From: Apricaphanius iberus
Taxonomy: Eukaryota > Chordata > Actinopteri > Cyprinodontiformes > Aphaniidae
DNA: 64,000 nucleotides
Reading direction: 5' to 3'
Assembly: GCA_028564705.1 (NCBI GenBank)
Contig: JAPXFQ010002662.1
Location: 1,922,001-1,986,000, forward strand
Shown: positions 1 to 12,300 of the stretch, in pieces
Layout: each line of letters starts with the position of its first letter
How positions within the stretch are numbered: position 1 is the first letter of the stretch
The notes under the pieces: model-generated
Told to the model about the DNA's origin: nothing
The model's input: only the letters and a program-made list of their open reading frames with translations
Databases searched by the model: none
Program-made: the position numbers and the translations under genes

Positions 1-1030
1 CTGTTTTGAGAAGCGAGTGAAGATCGCTGCAAAACTTGCACTAGGTGCAAGGGTGCGTAGATATTGGTGCCTGCGTTTTGTTTATCCAGCTGTTATTGGC
101 TGAAGGGGGAGACTTGAGAGAGTCAAATGAGATCAGCTGTTCACCTGTCAGCTGACAAGCTGCTCGGTGAGAAGAACATATAATAAGACTGTTACCTGGT
201 AGGAAAAAAACCTGGAGTGTGTTTATTAAGTATAGCTTAGTCGTCTTATTTACAAGGCAAAGGAATAATGTCCTTTTTTCCAGTTTAAAGCTCTGAAAGG
301 TCCAGCACAATGCCCAAATCAGCACGTACATAAAAAGGTGCGGATGGATTCCAAATACATACGCACGTTTTATTAAATTAAGGCTACATATTCTTTCACC
401 TCAAAATTATTTTTGCATCTGATCCCTGCCGGGCTCCTTGCAGACATGAAGGGAAGATTGAGTGCTTTCATCATTCTATTCCTCTTGTCTGTCAAAATTG
501 CGTTGATTGCGCAGAGTCCCCTCTCGCACTGAAGCGTGTATGCTGCAGCCATGAATTTTTGAAGCTGTTCACCTATGTTGTTCAACTCCTTTCAGCAGAA
601 GTACAGGGGTTGAGAAGAGGGGTGACATCACAAGCAGAGGGGGGGGGGGGGCTTCCTCCTAGCAAATCGCACACTGCTTATAATGTATAAGTATAGTAAA
701 ATAATGAAAGTACAGTTTACAAAATTTAAATTTTGTCCTACATTTTAGGCCAGTATGAAGAGACATATTGAAAAAAAAATTAAAAGTGCTGCCCCAACAC
801 CCATTAAAGTTAACTGATACCATGAACTGATTCTTAAAATATGGTAAATCTGCAATAAATTCATAAAATGTTTTTCATTTTTTCACTCTAAATTTTTGTT
901 TTATTGTGCTTTTATATTTTACATCTTTTAATTTGTCTTAGTTGTGTTTAGTTAGTAAAGTCTGGTGCCTTTATTCTTTTAAAGAAAGGTATAAGGTGGA
1001 CGGTATAAAGTTGATTAATTCAGCAATAGT
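1..1030. other. AT-rich non-coding DNA, probable LRCH1 intron
   Basis: No coding exon or RNA gene is recognisable. There is a 13-base G run at 639-651. If the terminal exon at 10031 belongs to LRCH1, this stretch and everything up to 10030 is intron of that gene. That is inferred from position only. Confidence 0.4.
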
Positions 1031-1034
1031 ATCA

Positions 1035-1110
1035 TTATCAGGTATCGACAGATACACAAAGCCTAGGCATCGGGATCTGGACTGAGAAAGTTGGATCGGT
1101 GCACCCCTAG
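1035..1110 (-). mobile_element. hAT-type transposon terminus (relic)
   Basis: Read on the - strand, the segment begins CTAGGGGTGCACCGATCC and continues into further ATC/GAT-rich sequence. This is the usual look of the terminal inverted repeat of Ac/Charlie-type hAT elements in fish. No partner end was found, so it is a solitary end. Confidence 0.5.
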
Positions 1111-1189
1111 TGTTTAAGCCAGTGCGTGCCCACATCCGTCTTAAGTTTACCAATGACCATCTGGATGGATTTCAAGGTCTAGTCAGTGA

Positions 1190-1345
1190 CCTAGTCAGCC
1201 TCCATACCTGAACCCAATGGAACATTTTTGGATGGAACTGTAAGTCCATGTTGGCCAAGAGATCTGAAGAAGATCTGTAAGAAGGGGTGGATAGAAATTC
1301 CTGCTGCAGTGTCCAAATCTGGCCAAGAACAATAGGAAAAGCTTC
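1190..1345 (+). pseudogene. Tc1/mariner transposase fragment
   Basis: Bases 1202-1240 translate to PYLNPMEHFWMEL. This matches the conserved block around the last acidic residue of the Tc1/mariner DDE catalytic triad (consensus SPDLNPIEHLW.EL). Downstream, frame-broken sequence still reads like the transposase C-terminus (for example EIPAAV- and LAKNNRK-like stretches). Stops and frameshifts make it a dead scrap of about 150 bases. No terminal repeats of its own are visible. Confidence 0.7.
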
Positions 1346-1890
1346 ACCTCTGGTTTTATAAACATAGGTTTTCTGTACAAAGCCTTATGTCCCATTTTTC
1401 TATTCGATGCAAATTCATTATTTACAAAAATATTTCCAGCCTTTGTTTCTGCTTTCATATTGATTTGCTTATTTTACTGTGATGTCATATCCTCTCGATA
1501 ATAATTTTCCTCTCTTTATTTGTTAGTGTGTTCTTTTTTTATCTGTTACAAAAACAGTTCTCTGTTCTTTTTACCTGTTTGACCTAAGTACACCATCGCC
1601 GCTTGCTGACGGCTTTGTTCCTCTTTACGGACGTTGAATGCTTTCCTGCGAATGCTTCTGCGCTAAGTGTTCTGACTCTCCCATCAGCCTCTTCCCCCTC
1701 CCGCTACGGAGCTGCTTACTGGGAGAGAGAGGTATAAACGTTCAACAGGATTACTTCAGTAACCTCTCAGTAAGCAGCCCTGATGATTGCCTGTGTCTGC
1801 TCCTTACTAGCTCAAACTTGTGAATTTTGACCTTTGTGTCCATTGGTTAATCTCCTGCATTTTCTTTCTTTCTTTTACCTTTCGGCTGGA

Positions 1891-1936
1891 TCTTTCTTTC
1901 TTTTTTTCTTTCTTTCTTTCTTTCTTTCTTTCTTTC
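1891..1936 (+). repeat. (TTCT)n microsatellite
   Basis: A run of tetranucleotide TTCT units within a wider pyrimidine-rich tract (about 1855-2220). The open frames across this tract are low-complexity Phe/Ser/Leu translations, not genes. Confidence 0.9.
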
Positions 1937-4900
1937 ACTTTTGGTTCTACACATCTATTTATGAATTTCTTTCTGCCTCCTTTTTATTCCTTTTTTACAT
2001 CTCCTTTTTTTCTTTTTTACATCTTTATATCTGTTCTTCAATCCCCTCCCTCCATCTTCTTGTTTACATCATTCTTCATGGCCAATTTTCTTTCTCTTCC
2101 TATTCTTACACTCACCCTTCTGCTTTTTTCTACTGTTTTTTGTTCATTCTGTCATAATTCTACCGTTCCCATTTCATCCTGTTTTTTTCCGTTTCACTTC
2201 CACCTATATCTTCTTACCTTTCTCTTCCTATTGGGGGTGTCAGTCTTCCCTTTGTTCACCCTACGACATCACACAGTGCCGTCTACACCCAGTCCATTCC
2301 ACAGTTGTGTCCCTGGTTGCCTTGGATACAACATCTCCAGACAGGAAGCATGACAAGACAATCTCAGCTATAAATCCTTCCTCCTGCAGGGCCTCAGAAA
2401 CTCGTTCGTTGGTCTCTGTTACCACCCAAACCCCGCCTCCTGCTTGGCAGATCTGGGAAGTAATTGGCTCCTGCTTGGTTCACATACTTTGCTTAGTCCT
2501 TCTTTTCATAGCCTATAGTTGGATCGAGCTAACATAACAGTGACTACAGCCCTGCTAGGTCCACCTTCCTGTCCAAGACACCCCCTCCACCCCCCAACAA
2601 ACACACAGGGGACACTCCCTTTTTTGTCACCTTCATGGCATATCGGAAAACCATACAAATCTGAGTCCTGAGATCATTCCTTCTGACATGAGTATGACAA
2701 CTATATTGGCACAGAAGGTCTGTTCACCTTTTGAGATGGCTACTATTATACTGACATGTGACTAAAATAAACAGATATTACATGAAGAAAATGGAGCAGT
2801 GGGATCCTCACCCATCAGAATGAACCATCGCTTCAACGCTTTTCTTTTTTCTGCAACAAACTGGGAAAGAAGAAAAAGCAAGACTCATTAGGATAAAGGG
2901 TGTCCCTGCAGGACCAACTTTTGCTATCACAGACATGAATCTGAAAGTGTGAACATGTCACCAAATGTGTTAATAAAAAACAGATTGTTTTTGAGTTTGT
3001 ACACTAACATTGTGCATTCTGACCATGTTTAATGCTAACATCATTTTTTAATCAAATAACAGATTTGTAAAATCCATCATGGAGGTCTTCTAACTGATAG
3101 GCTGGAGGAATATACATTATCTGCTAGTAGAATCCCTGTGTTATTATGACTTAAGCATCAAAGCAACAAATCAGTGTCATATTGTGGTGTTTTTAAAAAA
3201 AATTTTTTTTAAAAAGTAATCATAGTGCTATATCCCCTGGGCTTGGTAATAGTCAGCAACTTTAGTATTTCATTTTTACCGACCATCACAGCATAAACAA
3301 ATCATTCCACTGTTTATTTAACATGATTGTATTTCAAAACTTTTGATTTGATCAAATCAAGGTTACAGAGCTGACATTCAATTTAAAACATTACTTAAAA
3401 ATCAATTGTCAATTTTTGCCCATCAGTACTTTCAACTTCAAACAGTTCTGATAAATAAGAGGGAACAAGTCCATTAATAATAAGGTACTAATAATTTTAT
3501 TAATAATAAAACTAAGATAATTTGCTCACGACGACACTATTTTCTAACAAATATCGATTAAATATAAGGCGACTCATTTACACCTGGAAGGATTGGATTT
3601 TGATCTTCCATGAGTTCCCAAAAATAAAGATGGAAGTGTTGGAGATATGGAGTTGTCTTCCAGCATTGAGATCTCTGTGTAGAAAACCTTTCTTTTCAAA
3701 ATAATAAATGTGAACAAAAAGTGCAGCGATCCTGTTATTGGCCTAGTAAATGTTTTATATTTAAACTGTTATCCACCTTATGGCTTTTCTTGTCGGAAAT
3801 GTTTCCCAAGTCTCATTTATGCTTTTAAATTCTGCTTCTGACTCATCCCACAAATAAAACATTTCTCACTACATTACTCCCTTACCTTGCTTTCTCATTT
3901 TGGGTTTACAAAGACTAGCTTGTCTGATCATGCAACTCCGCGGTATGTGGAATGCATATGACATCATAGACAAATCACAAACTTCCTTTTAGGAGCTTAA
4001 TTTAAGCTTGGGTAATTTAGTTAAGTTGTCTTTTGCAGGAGCCTGGTTAACAGTTGGACCCCTCTGCTCGACATTAGTGGTATTGCATGTAACTTTCTAA
4101 AGTCTCTTAATAAGCAACTAGGTTCCCTTTTATATTAACTTGATGATTTTAGTTTGCATTAAAGGAGATAGACCACTTGGCTTGCTAACAAATACCCCCG
4201 AGGGAGATCCACATTTGGCTGCCTTGTGTTATCATATATATTGTAACCACTTACCATTGAACATCAAATGATTTTACAGCGATTTGAATTTGATAATTTT
4301 TTTTTTTGGGGGGGGGGAGTAGAAGTTCCTATGCAGTCTTCAAAAAGGATGGAACTGGTTTTAAAAATTTTCCAGGTTTGGATAAGTATGAAAATCGAAC
4401 ATGAAAAATTTGGCATTTTCCTGACATTTCTTCCCCCTTTCATCTTGGCATGGCCAAAATTATAACAAAGCGAAAAGATTACATTGATTTTGACAGTAGT
4501 TTATAAACAATTGAGTTGATTTTAATGTCGTTAAATTTAAAGAGTGGTGTTTTGGTCATGTTCCATCGCACTAGTTGTTCTTAAAATACCAAATAAGAAA
4601 GCAAAACGGCTATTTCTTTTAACTTTCTACAAAAAAATGAATGAAAAAAGGAATAATTATTATAAAAAAACGTAAACTGTGGTTTATAGAATCTGCATTT
4701 ACTTTTGGATACCCAATTCTTAATTAGACTATTCATATATTTATAAATTTTGAAATGGAGTTAATCTAGATCAGTTCGCATACCAGAAAAGGGATTAAAT
4801 CGTCCAACTCTACACTCTGAGAATATGAAGTCAGTATAAGAATTTTGTTATTAGTTGTGAAACTTAGTTAAGACCTGACTGTTCTTCAACCACTAATGCT

Positions 4901-5495
4901 TTGTATATAAAACACTGGAATGTTGTAAAACATGCAGATATCAAGAAAATTTTAGAATTTAATAATGGAATTTTTTTTATAATCTCTGTGATTTGTTCAT
5001 TTCTAGCATGATACTGGATGTCATATTACACTAGATTCAAATATTTAAAAACTGTAACATATTCTCCTGTGTTGGACTTGTTCAATGATAATATTTGTAA
5101 TTGCTGTTTATATTCTAAACATGAAAACAGGATTCTCTGGCATTGACATCTCAGGTTTTTTACATTAATTCAGATTTATAATGCCTTCAGAAAGTGTAAG
5201 GCCTTCTGGCATTGCCTGTGGATTAAATAGTTATTAATGTATGTATTTTTTTGTTTTAGGACATTTTTCAAACAGTAAATGTATTTTGTCACTTATTTGT
5301 TTTTTTTAATGGGGAAGGGAGCTACCAGGCCTTAAAGGACAATATGCTAGCAAAACTGTTGTGTAGCACTGTTTCTTTGAATCAGGAAGGATGTCACAAC
5401 TGAATTTATCACATTCTACTTAAAAGTGGGAAAACATTGGGATTTGCTATCTGATTCAATGTTATCTACTATGGGCACTACAAGATAAAAACTAT
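1937..5495. other. Unassigned non-coding DNA
   Basis: No exon, RNA gene or intact transposon is seen. 2240-2540 is richer in C and ends in a short open frame with no recognisable motif. 2540-5495 is AT-rich with homopolymer runs (for example a T/G run at 4290-4316). Presumed intronic. Confidence 0.4.
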
Positions 5496-6985
5496 GGGCC
5501 TGATTTATCAAGATTCCCGCAAATTTGCGTGCTGTTCTAAAAAAAATGTGTGAGAGGGTTGTACTTAATTTTGCTAAGATTGCTTGAGCACTTCTTAATA
5601 GGTGCAAGTAGCACCATTCAAATTAGGCATTTGTGGGCTGCACCACGGCTAGAGAGAGAAGAAATATGCGCATGGATTCTTCATGGTGTGTCTTTGGCAC
5701 AAAAAAGGGGGGGTGACATGTGTATCAATTTTTTTTTCTGTTACAAATTAATTACTATTTGGCTAGACTGTTGTGAATTCTGTTTTTTGTTTGTCAGTGT
5801 AGTGAAAAAATCTTTTAAATAAGGGGATGAGAGAGATTCTTTCAGATTTATTGAGGTTTACTTACAGAAATTGTTTGATCAAACAAGGAGGTGCAGAATA
5901 ACAAAGGAACATGTAAAGTACTGACCTGCCTGCTAACATAAGACTAAGACTTTTATAGGATTAGTAATCCTAAGCATTTACCAATATCATATCAGACATG
6001 TTTCTTCAGAAAGAGACCATTCGACATGTAGGCGTCGTGGATTTTGATAGTGCAGACATACTCTATGTACTGACAAGATGTCTTCAGATGTAAGAGGAGG
6101 TTACTATGCCAACCCAGGACAAAGGAACTCAAATCAGTACATTTTGTTCTGACCTAAATTCATACAGTGTTATACAATCAGATTGGTTACCATATTATGA
6201 AGATATAGCACAGAGTAACTATCAGTATGGAAGAATACACAGAACAGATCATTCTGAATATAAAATTTTCCATAACATCAGTATTAAATGTAGGCCTAAT
6301 TCATGCAGTGTACATGCGCTGCCCTTTGCTGCATACACACATCGTATTGCAGGGTTAGACTGATTAAAACTGCAGCATCTGAATTTTGTTTTTAAAATGT
6401 CATATAATGCCAATTATCATTGTGGTATTGTATATGATTACTACATTTTATTAATCGGACTCCAGCAAGTTTAACCACTATGGGGGAAACTAATGAGAAT
6501 GATAACTCACTGTGCGCTCAGCGCGTCTTAACCAGGTGGAGACTTGATAAGAGCGAAGTGAGTTATGATGCGGGGGGAAAACGGGTAAATATCTGCAAAA
6601 CTAGCAGGTTTATGGCCATCCGAGTGTTAGTTACTCCAAGGTTATATGTGTGTGAATGACATTTTTCGTTTGTCAATAATAAACTTAAGTTGAATGAGGT
6701 AGCGCAAAAATAAGACATTTCTATGCATAGTAAATTACACTGCGCCTGGAACTCCTACTTATTTACCTATTATTCTCCCAATATTTTGCATGTTCTTACA
6801 GAAATGCCCAGAATGCATATTCATCTAGTGGAAAAGCGCGAAATGGATTGGGTGCATCTTGCTGCAGGTTTAACAGGCGCAATGCGCTCTGCGCCATGTT
6901 GATAGATCAGCCTCAGGCTGTTTTTGCGACGCTGTGCTGTTTTGCGCTGGTTTTAACAAGCGGAAACGGTTGATAAATCAGGCCC
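5496..6985. mobile_element. Non-autonomous DNA transposon with GGGCCTGATTTATCAA ends
   Basis: The left end reads GGGCCTGATTTATCAA (5496-5511). The right end carries its exact reverse complement (6970-6985). Both ends continue into GC-richer, cysteine/alanine-codon-like sequence unlike the AT-rich flanks (for example GCGCTCAGCGCGTC near 6520). No transposase frame is present in the 1.49 kb. The flanks show no convincing target-site duplication, so the superfamily is left open. Confidence 0.6.
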
Positions 6986-9136
6986 AATGTATTTGTTGCC
7001 ATTTTATTCACTCAAACACTAAAGACAGTCAAAAATAAGTATTTCACAAAGGTATGCGTGCCACTGTATTCCATACATTCTACATATAGTATAGCCATTT
7101 TGGAAGCTAAACTTGTAGCTGCTCGGTATGCTCCGACTTAACCAGTCTTTATTCAGTCTTCAGGGGGCATTTCAAGCTGGAACACCCAACATTGTTGGCT
7201 ATGTTGGTTGATGATGATTTGTTTACTGGGAGGAAATTGAAAAGGCAAGACAAAATGGCAGTGGGGTATGAATTGCTGATTCAGTGAAGCGAGCCAGATC
7301 TTTTTCCATGGTAACATATGCTCATCATTAAATTAATAATTTATTCCATTCAGCAGAAATGAAATCCTTTTGAATGAAATCTAATTAAAGATTCTTAAGG
7401 GATAGCTAAAAACTAATAAGATGTTTTTTACTCTTTAGTCTATGAGCTGTAGTAAAACGTTTTTGTTTTAATACATGGGTGAAAACAACTCTGCATTTAC
7501 AAGACAGGCAAGGGATCTGATCTCTTTGAAAATGATGTAGTACATCTTCCTGGCCTTTAGATAGCTGTGCAATATTCTTTGGTTTCCCCGGTTTTCTCCT
7601 CCTTATGCAGAAAAGAGTTCAAGAATGGCGGAGTGCGCAAGTCCAATATGGCCTGAGCAGCTGGCAGTGGTCTTTAGTTTACATGACAATGAATCACCTA
7701 GCATTGTCAGATTCTCCACTCTGGAACCTGTTTTTGAAAAGTTGCGTTTTCACCATACCAACACCCTGTTCTCCTGTAAACCAGGGGCTATATCACAGAG
7801 AAGAACCTCAGTTTTGCTGATAAACGTGGTGTAAACAGCCCCTGAGTGCCGCCTTCCTCCCATAGACCCCTATGCATTTCATAAAGTGCATTGCACAAAG
7901 AGGCTGCCAGTCATGAAGAACTTGCTCACCTATGAAATGTGCATAACAACAACATTAAGGGGGTGCCTGGTACCACTTGCTGCTTTACTCTTTGACTCCC
8001 TATAACAACACAGGTGAGACTCATGCACAGTTGTGGAGGTAGGGCTAGAAGGACCTTGGGACAGAAGGCATACGGATGGTGATGGAGAAGTACATTGGAA
8101 GTACCATGGTCAGAGGGAGCATTGTGTTTGGCGAAAATGTATGACAGAGTGCCAAGAGAAGACACTCTTGGCACTCTCAGGAGGCGGGTTTATAGAGAAA
8201 TGAGCCGTTTCACTTCGTGGTCTAACATTAACTACAGGATACAAGTTAAATTTCAGGAAAAATTAATACTGTATAACACGAACGCTAACTTTTATCATAT
8301 GTCTATCCCAGAAGTTGAAAGCTGTAAAATAGCTTGATACAGCCCTTTAATATCAGACAAATATACTTGAGTGAATACAAAAGCAGTTCTCAAATGATAA
8401 TTTAATTCATCAAGGGAAAAAAATATATATCCAAACCAACCTATTTGAAAATGTCCCACTGTTGTTAAATTATAAATTGACCATATTTATCTTTGGTTTT
8501 GTTTATTTCGGTTAGTCAGGTGCTAACTTTTTTATGGGATCAAGAAGTCATTAAATATAACCTGTGAAGATGGGGCTTAGGCTAAAAGGTGTCAAAAACC
8601 AACCCATTTGCTTCAATCGCCAAGCTATCATTTACAATAGGAGGAAAAAATAGAACAGTAACAATAACAAAGATACTAAACATAACTGGGAGAGTTGTGA
8701 GGTTAAAAATAACTAAAAAAAGAACAAAAACCTGTCTCAAATTTCCTAAACAATCCTGATGATCCCTAAAAATTTTCGGAGTAAGAGGAAAGGGAATTTC
8801 TTACAGAAGATATGTGTTCCTCCATGTGAAACAGTCAAAAATGGTGTAGTGGTAGTGTGATGTTATTGGGCTACTTTGCTGCTTCACGATCTAGACCTCT
8901 TTCATTAATGGATGATAGTTTTATTCTGGTCTTCAATACAAAGTCCTGATCAATTGGAACCTTCAGCTTCAGGATACTTGGGTAATTAAGCTATAGCAAG
9001 TCCACCTCTGAATGGCTCTGAAAATAAGATGGAGTTAGCGTGGCCTGTGACATGGTCTTAAAAAGGCTCAAAAACCCTCTAATATCGCTGAATTGTAAAA
9101 ACGCTACAAAGAAAAGTACATTTAAAAGACTGAATC
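6986..9136. other. Unassigned non-coding DNA with repeat-like segments
   Basis: 7620-7840 has an open frame on two + frames, but its sequence resembles a dispersed repeat in composition and no protein family was recognised. The rest is AT-rich and featureless apart from the reverse-transcriptase scrap near 8131. Confidence 0.3.
8131..8160 (+). pseudogene. Possible RTE-type reverse transcriptase scrap
   Basis: The translation AKMYDRVPRED matches the RTE/Rex3-type motif EKAYDRVPRE, which holds the first catalytic Asp of the polymerase. Only about ten codons are recognisable. Flanking frames do not extend the match clearly, so chance cannot be excluded. Confidence 0.35.
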
Positions 9137-9160
9137 CTAGGGGTGTGATGGTACAGAAAA
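9137..9160 (+). mobile_element. hAT-type transposon terminus (relic)
   Basis: The sequence CTAGGGGTGTGATGGTACAG resembles the ends of the hAT family whose copy lies at 12485-15518 (there GTGTGGCGGTACACC on the - strand). No partner end was found nearby. Confidence 0.4.
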
Positions 9161-9727
9161 ATCAGTTCATGTATTTGGGGTTTTAAGTCACAGTTTTTTA
9201 CACTTTAGTCAAGAAAATTAAACAAAGATTTGCTTATGATTTTTTTTCTTTTACTTTAACTTTTTAAGCAAAACACCAAAAGTATAGAACAGATAAAGCA
9301 ATATTAGAAAACTATATAACCACTTGAATATAACACTTCAGTGTTAATGTTTAGAAATGTTTAAAAAAAAACTTAAATATTTGAGAATAAAACATGCTTA
9401 AATCCCTTTGGAGTTGTTTTGATATTTCGACAGCCTTGTTTCTCAGCTGTACTTGAATGCAGCATGGACAGCTGTCAGAAGAATCCCTTCTCATCATCTG
9501 GATTTTGCCGTCCTGTGTTATATACAAAATAAGGAGTTTCAACTGACTAGACGTTACTGGTAGCCATGTGGACTTAAAATGGTTTTTTGCTAGTATCAGT
9601 GATGTTTACATTCAGCTTGATAATAATTCAGGTGAGTATTTGAGTTGTGTGTTGAATTGTGTGTTGAATTTTAAGGGAAAAAAATTAATTTAATACATTC
9701 TGGTATACGGCTGTGACATTAAAAAAT

Positions 9728-9770
9728 GTGGAAAAAGTGAAGCGCTATGAATACTTTCCGGATGCACTGC
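9728..9770 (-). mobile_element. Tc1-like terminal inverted repeat (relic)
   Basis: Read on the - strand this is the familiar fish Tc1-like end containing GCATCCGGAAAGTATTCA and CTTCACTTTTTCCAC. A second diverged copy of the same end lies at 21268-21345. It is followed at once by a perfect 15-base inverted repeat (9771-9785 / 9791-9805). Confidence 0.6.
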
Positions 9771-10030
9771 ATCATTTAATCCCTTTTAATAAGGGATTAA
9801 ATGATATCATCATTTGAAATTTACATAAATTATTTCAGATGTGAAACACTTAGGTTGCAAAAAAGAAAAAAACAGATTATTGTTCTTGGCACTGCCTTAA
9901 AACACACATTTATCCCAGCTTCTTATATTTATTAGCATTGTGCCTTAATCCTAAATGTATCTCTCTTTCTGCTTCTGCTCTGCAACCCCCTTCCCATTCA
10001 TTTACATCCCTTTTTGTCTCTGACTCCCAG

Positions 10031-10144
10031 GACAAACTGTGTCTCCCCCACCACATCCTGGAGGAGAAAGGTCTGGTGAAGGTGTGTATCACAGTGCAGG
10101 CTCTGGTGGACGAGGCCTCCTTCAAACCCCCCCTGCTGGTGTGA
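10031..10144 (+). CDS. lrch1: Terminal coding exon of LRCH1-like CH-domain protein
   Basis: This is the last coding exon of a gene entering from the left. A pyrimidine-rich tract ends in the acceptor CCCAG at 10026-10030. The exon opens in phase 0 and encodes 37 residues, including DKLCLPHHILEEKGLVKV, then stops with TGA at 10142-10144. The LCLPHHILEEKGLVKV block and the following ITVQALVD resemble, from memory, the end of the C-terminal calponin-homology domain of LRCH proteins (leucine-rich repeats plus CH; LRCH1 has been linked to DOCK8/Cdc42 regulation). The choice of LRCH1 over LRCH2-4 rests on synteny, because ESD lies downstream in convergent orientation. No preceding LRCH exon was recognised in 1-10030, so the upstream intron would exceed 10 kb. 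A CH-domain identity is fairly safe; the exact paralogue is less so. Confidence 0.7.
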   Translation, partial: DKLCLPHHILEEKGLVKVCITVQALVDEASFKPPLLV

Positions 10145-10569
10145 GCGGCAGACCATGAATCATGTGACACCAAACCTTACCTCTGCATCATTTGCAGTAA
10201 TGCAGCACTTTCCTTTCCAGCCAGCCTGCAATAAGGGAACAAAATCCATCATGAGTAGATTTATTTACTTTGAGAGGAACCTTGAATCGAGCATGGTTGG
10301 CTCACAGCGAGTAATTTTTTTAACCATAAATCATGATCTTTTCTCAATGTGAAAGGACAGAAATAGTGCCCAACATTTGTTAAGTTTTAAACCAGATCAA
10401 GAAAACTTAAACACTGGCTGGTCCTATCTCTTTTGAAAATATTATGAAGAGGTGATGAAAAAAAAGAATTAATGTTGCAATTAAAATTGGGGAATAATCC
10501 TAATCATGATTTTTATTTTATTTTATGGAACATGACAACTACTTATTCACAGAAAATTTGCCTATGAGT

Positions 10570-10603
<34 letters not shown>

Positions 10604-12139
10604 TTTAGCATATTTAAAATTTTCTAAAAAATAGCAGCTTGTGAAGCTAAAACACTTAGACACAATGCTACTTCAAACATTAGCCAATCCTGGAGCTGCC
10701 TTAAATGTCTTTGTTGCTAATTGGATGTGCTCTCAAGAGCGGAGTAAGGAAGACTGTAGATTTTAGCTTCTGCAGTGGTGCTAAGATTGTTTCCACGACA
10801 CATATTAACACAAATTTTAAGGTATATTTGCTGTTTGAACTATTTAAATTGACAGTTGAAAGCGTTTTTTAAATAGAGTTCATGGATCATAGCTATTTGT
10901 GGACAGCTGTGGTCCTTCACCCCCATGAATACCAGGGGTCCACTGTACTGTACTGTTCTGTTATTAACGATGTTGTTTCATAAGATAAGCCATAAAAATG
11001 CCAAAGATGTTTTTTATGATGAATCCGAAATTATGAGTGTTTGATTCAGATAGTCTGATGCCAAATGTTTAATTATTTTGTGGGGTTTTATTCACTCCAA
11101 TTTAGAATTGAGCAACTTTTTTCCCCTTAGATCTTTCTTCCTTCTGCCTCATTTTGCCTCTAAACATCACAAGTTGTTTTTAGAAACTCTACATTTTATA
11201 TAGCACTCTAGGTCATGTTAAGACTTTTTTATGTCATATTAGTCTGAATATTGTACTCTCATCAGTCGATCCCACTGCCTATGCACACATCATTTAAAAA
11301 AATGTTTTTACCTGTACAGATATATTTAGTTCTTTTTCTACTGAGCTTGTAGCTGAAGAGTTTCAGTGTTTTGCTCTGTTCTCTGAAGAGAATAAAACCA
11401 AAATACTAAAGTCTTATGACCGTGGGACACAGCTTTTATCTAGTCATATTTAAACCTGAAGATATTTATAATATAAAGAAAAGCTGAAAATGGTGGCTTG
11501 AGTAGTTTATAGAGTCAGACGTAGCCAAAGCTATTTTCTCTAATATATTTTGGGTATAAGTGTATATTTTCTAAAGTTTAACTGCGACTGTGTGGAGCTC
11601 TCTTTGTGTATATCTGTCTTTAACTGTCTCTTTAGGAGGACAATAATCTTATTTTCCGCCCTGCGTCTTTTTCTCACGTGTCACTAACCAGGTTATCTAG
11701 TGGAAATGAAAAAGATGGACTTGCGTTTATGTCAGATGCAGTTAGGTAATGTGCCAAGACACAGCTGATGTTAACAGGAAAAAAATAAAAGTAAAACAAT
11801 ACTGAGTATGTATGGAGTTTTTACTGTGTATAGAGGACTGAAAGGCCAGAAGGGACACAAGGATAATAGCACTCTTTCACAGAAAAGGATTCGCACTACT
11901 TCGTCTTTTCATGTTGCAGCCTCAAACTTGTGTTTTTGTGGACCTTCAGGTTTTGTCTCCAGCATGTTAGCATAGAGGCTGGAATTTTTGTCAATTTTTC
12001 GTTGCAGAATTGCTCAGGTTCAGTGAAATTGGAAGGAAAGCATATGTAGTTATCAGTTTTCAAGTTTTCCCTCAGAAAAGTGAAGCCAGACGAGACAAAA
12101 AAAAAACATTCCCACAGAAGAATGATGCCACTCGTAATT
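10145..12139 (+). other. Probable 3' untranslated and downstream sequence of the LRCH1-like gene
   Basis: No further coding exon is seen. A canonical AATAAA at 11391-11396, about 1.25 kb past the stop codon, could end a 3' UTR. A second AATAAA lies near 11785. A 29-base T run sits at 10573-10601. The real cleavage site cannot be fixed from sequence alone. Confidence 0.4.
11391..11396 (+). terminator. Candidate polyadenylation signal AATAAA
   Basis: This is the first canonical + strand hexamer after the stop codon at 10144. It is followed by AT-rich sequence. Assignment to the LRCH1-like transcript is by position. Confidence 0.35.
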
Positions 12140-12300
12140 GGGTAGAATGTCTAGAAATTGTACTCAGGTAAGAGTAGCACTACCTCAATATATTTTTACT
12201 TAAGTATATAGTAGTCATCCAAGAAATTACTCAAGAGTAAAAAAAGTCCTTTATAAAAATGGCTACTTAAGTACTGAGTAATTGATGATGTTACCGGATG
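12140..12300. repeat. Dispersed fish repeat rich in ACTCAAGTA-type words
   Basis: The stretch contains recurring words such as GTACTCAGGTAAGAGTAGC, TACTTAAGTA and ATTACTCAAGAGTAA, followed by ACTTAAGTACTGAGTAATTG. This degenerate, partly palindromic pattern is widespread in fish genomes as part of DNA-transposon sequence. The boundaries are not defined. Confidence 0.45.

Noticed and set aside
1820..2353. 177-codon open frame on the + strand
   Set aside because: The translation is Phe/Ser/Leu low complexity over a TTCT/pyrimidine tract; no domain, splice or codon signal.
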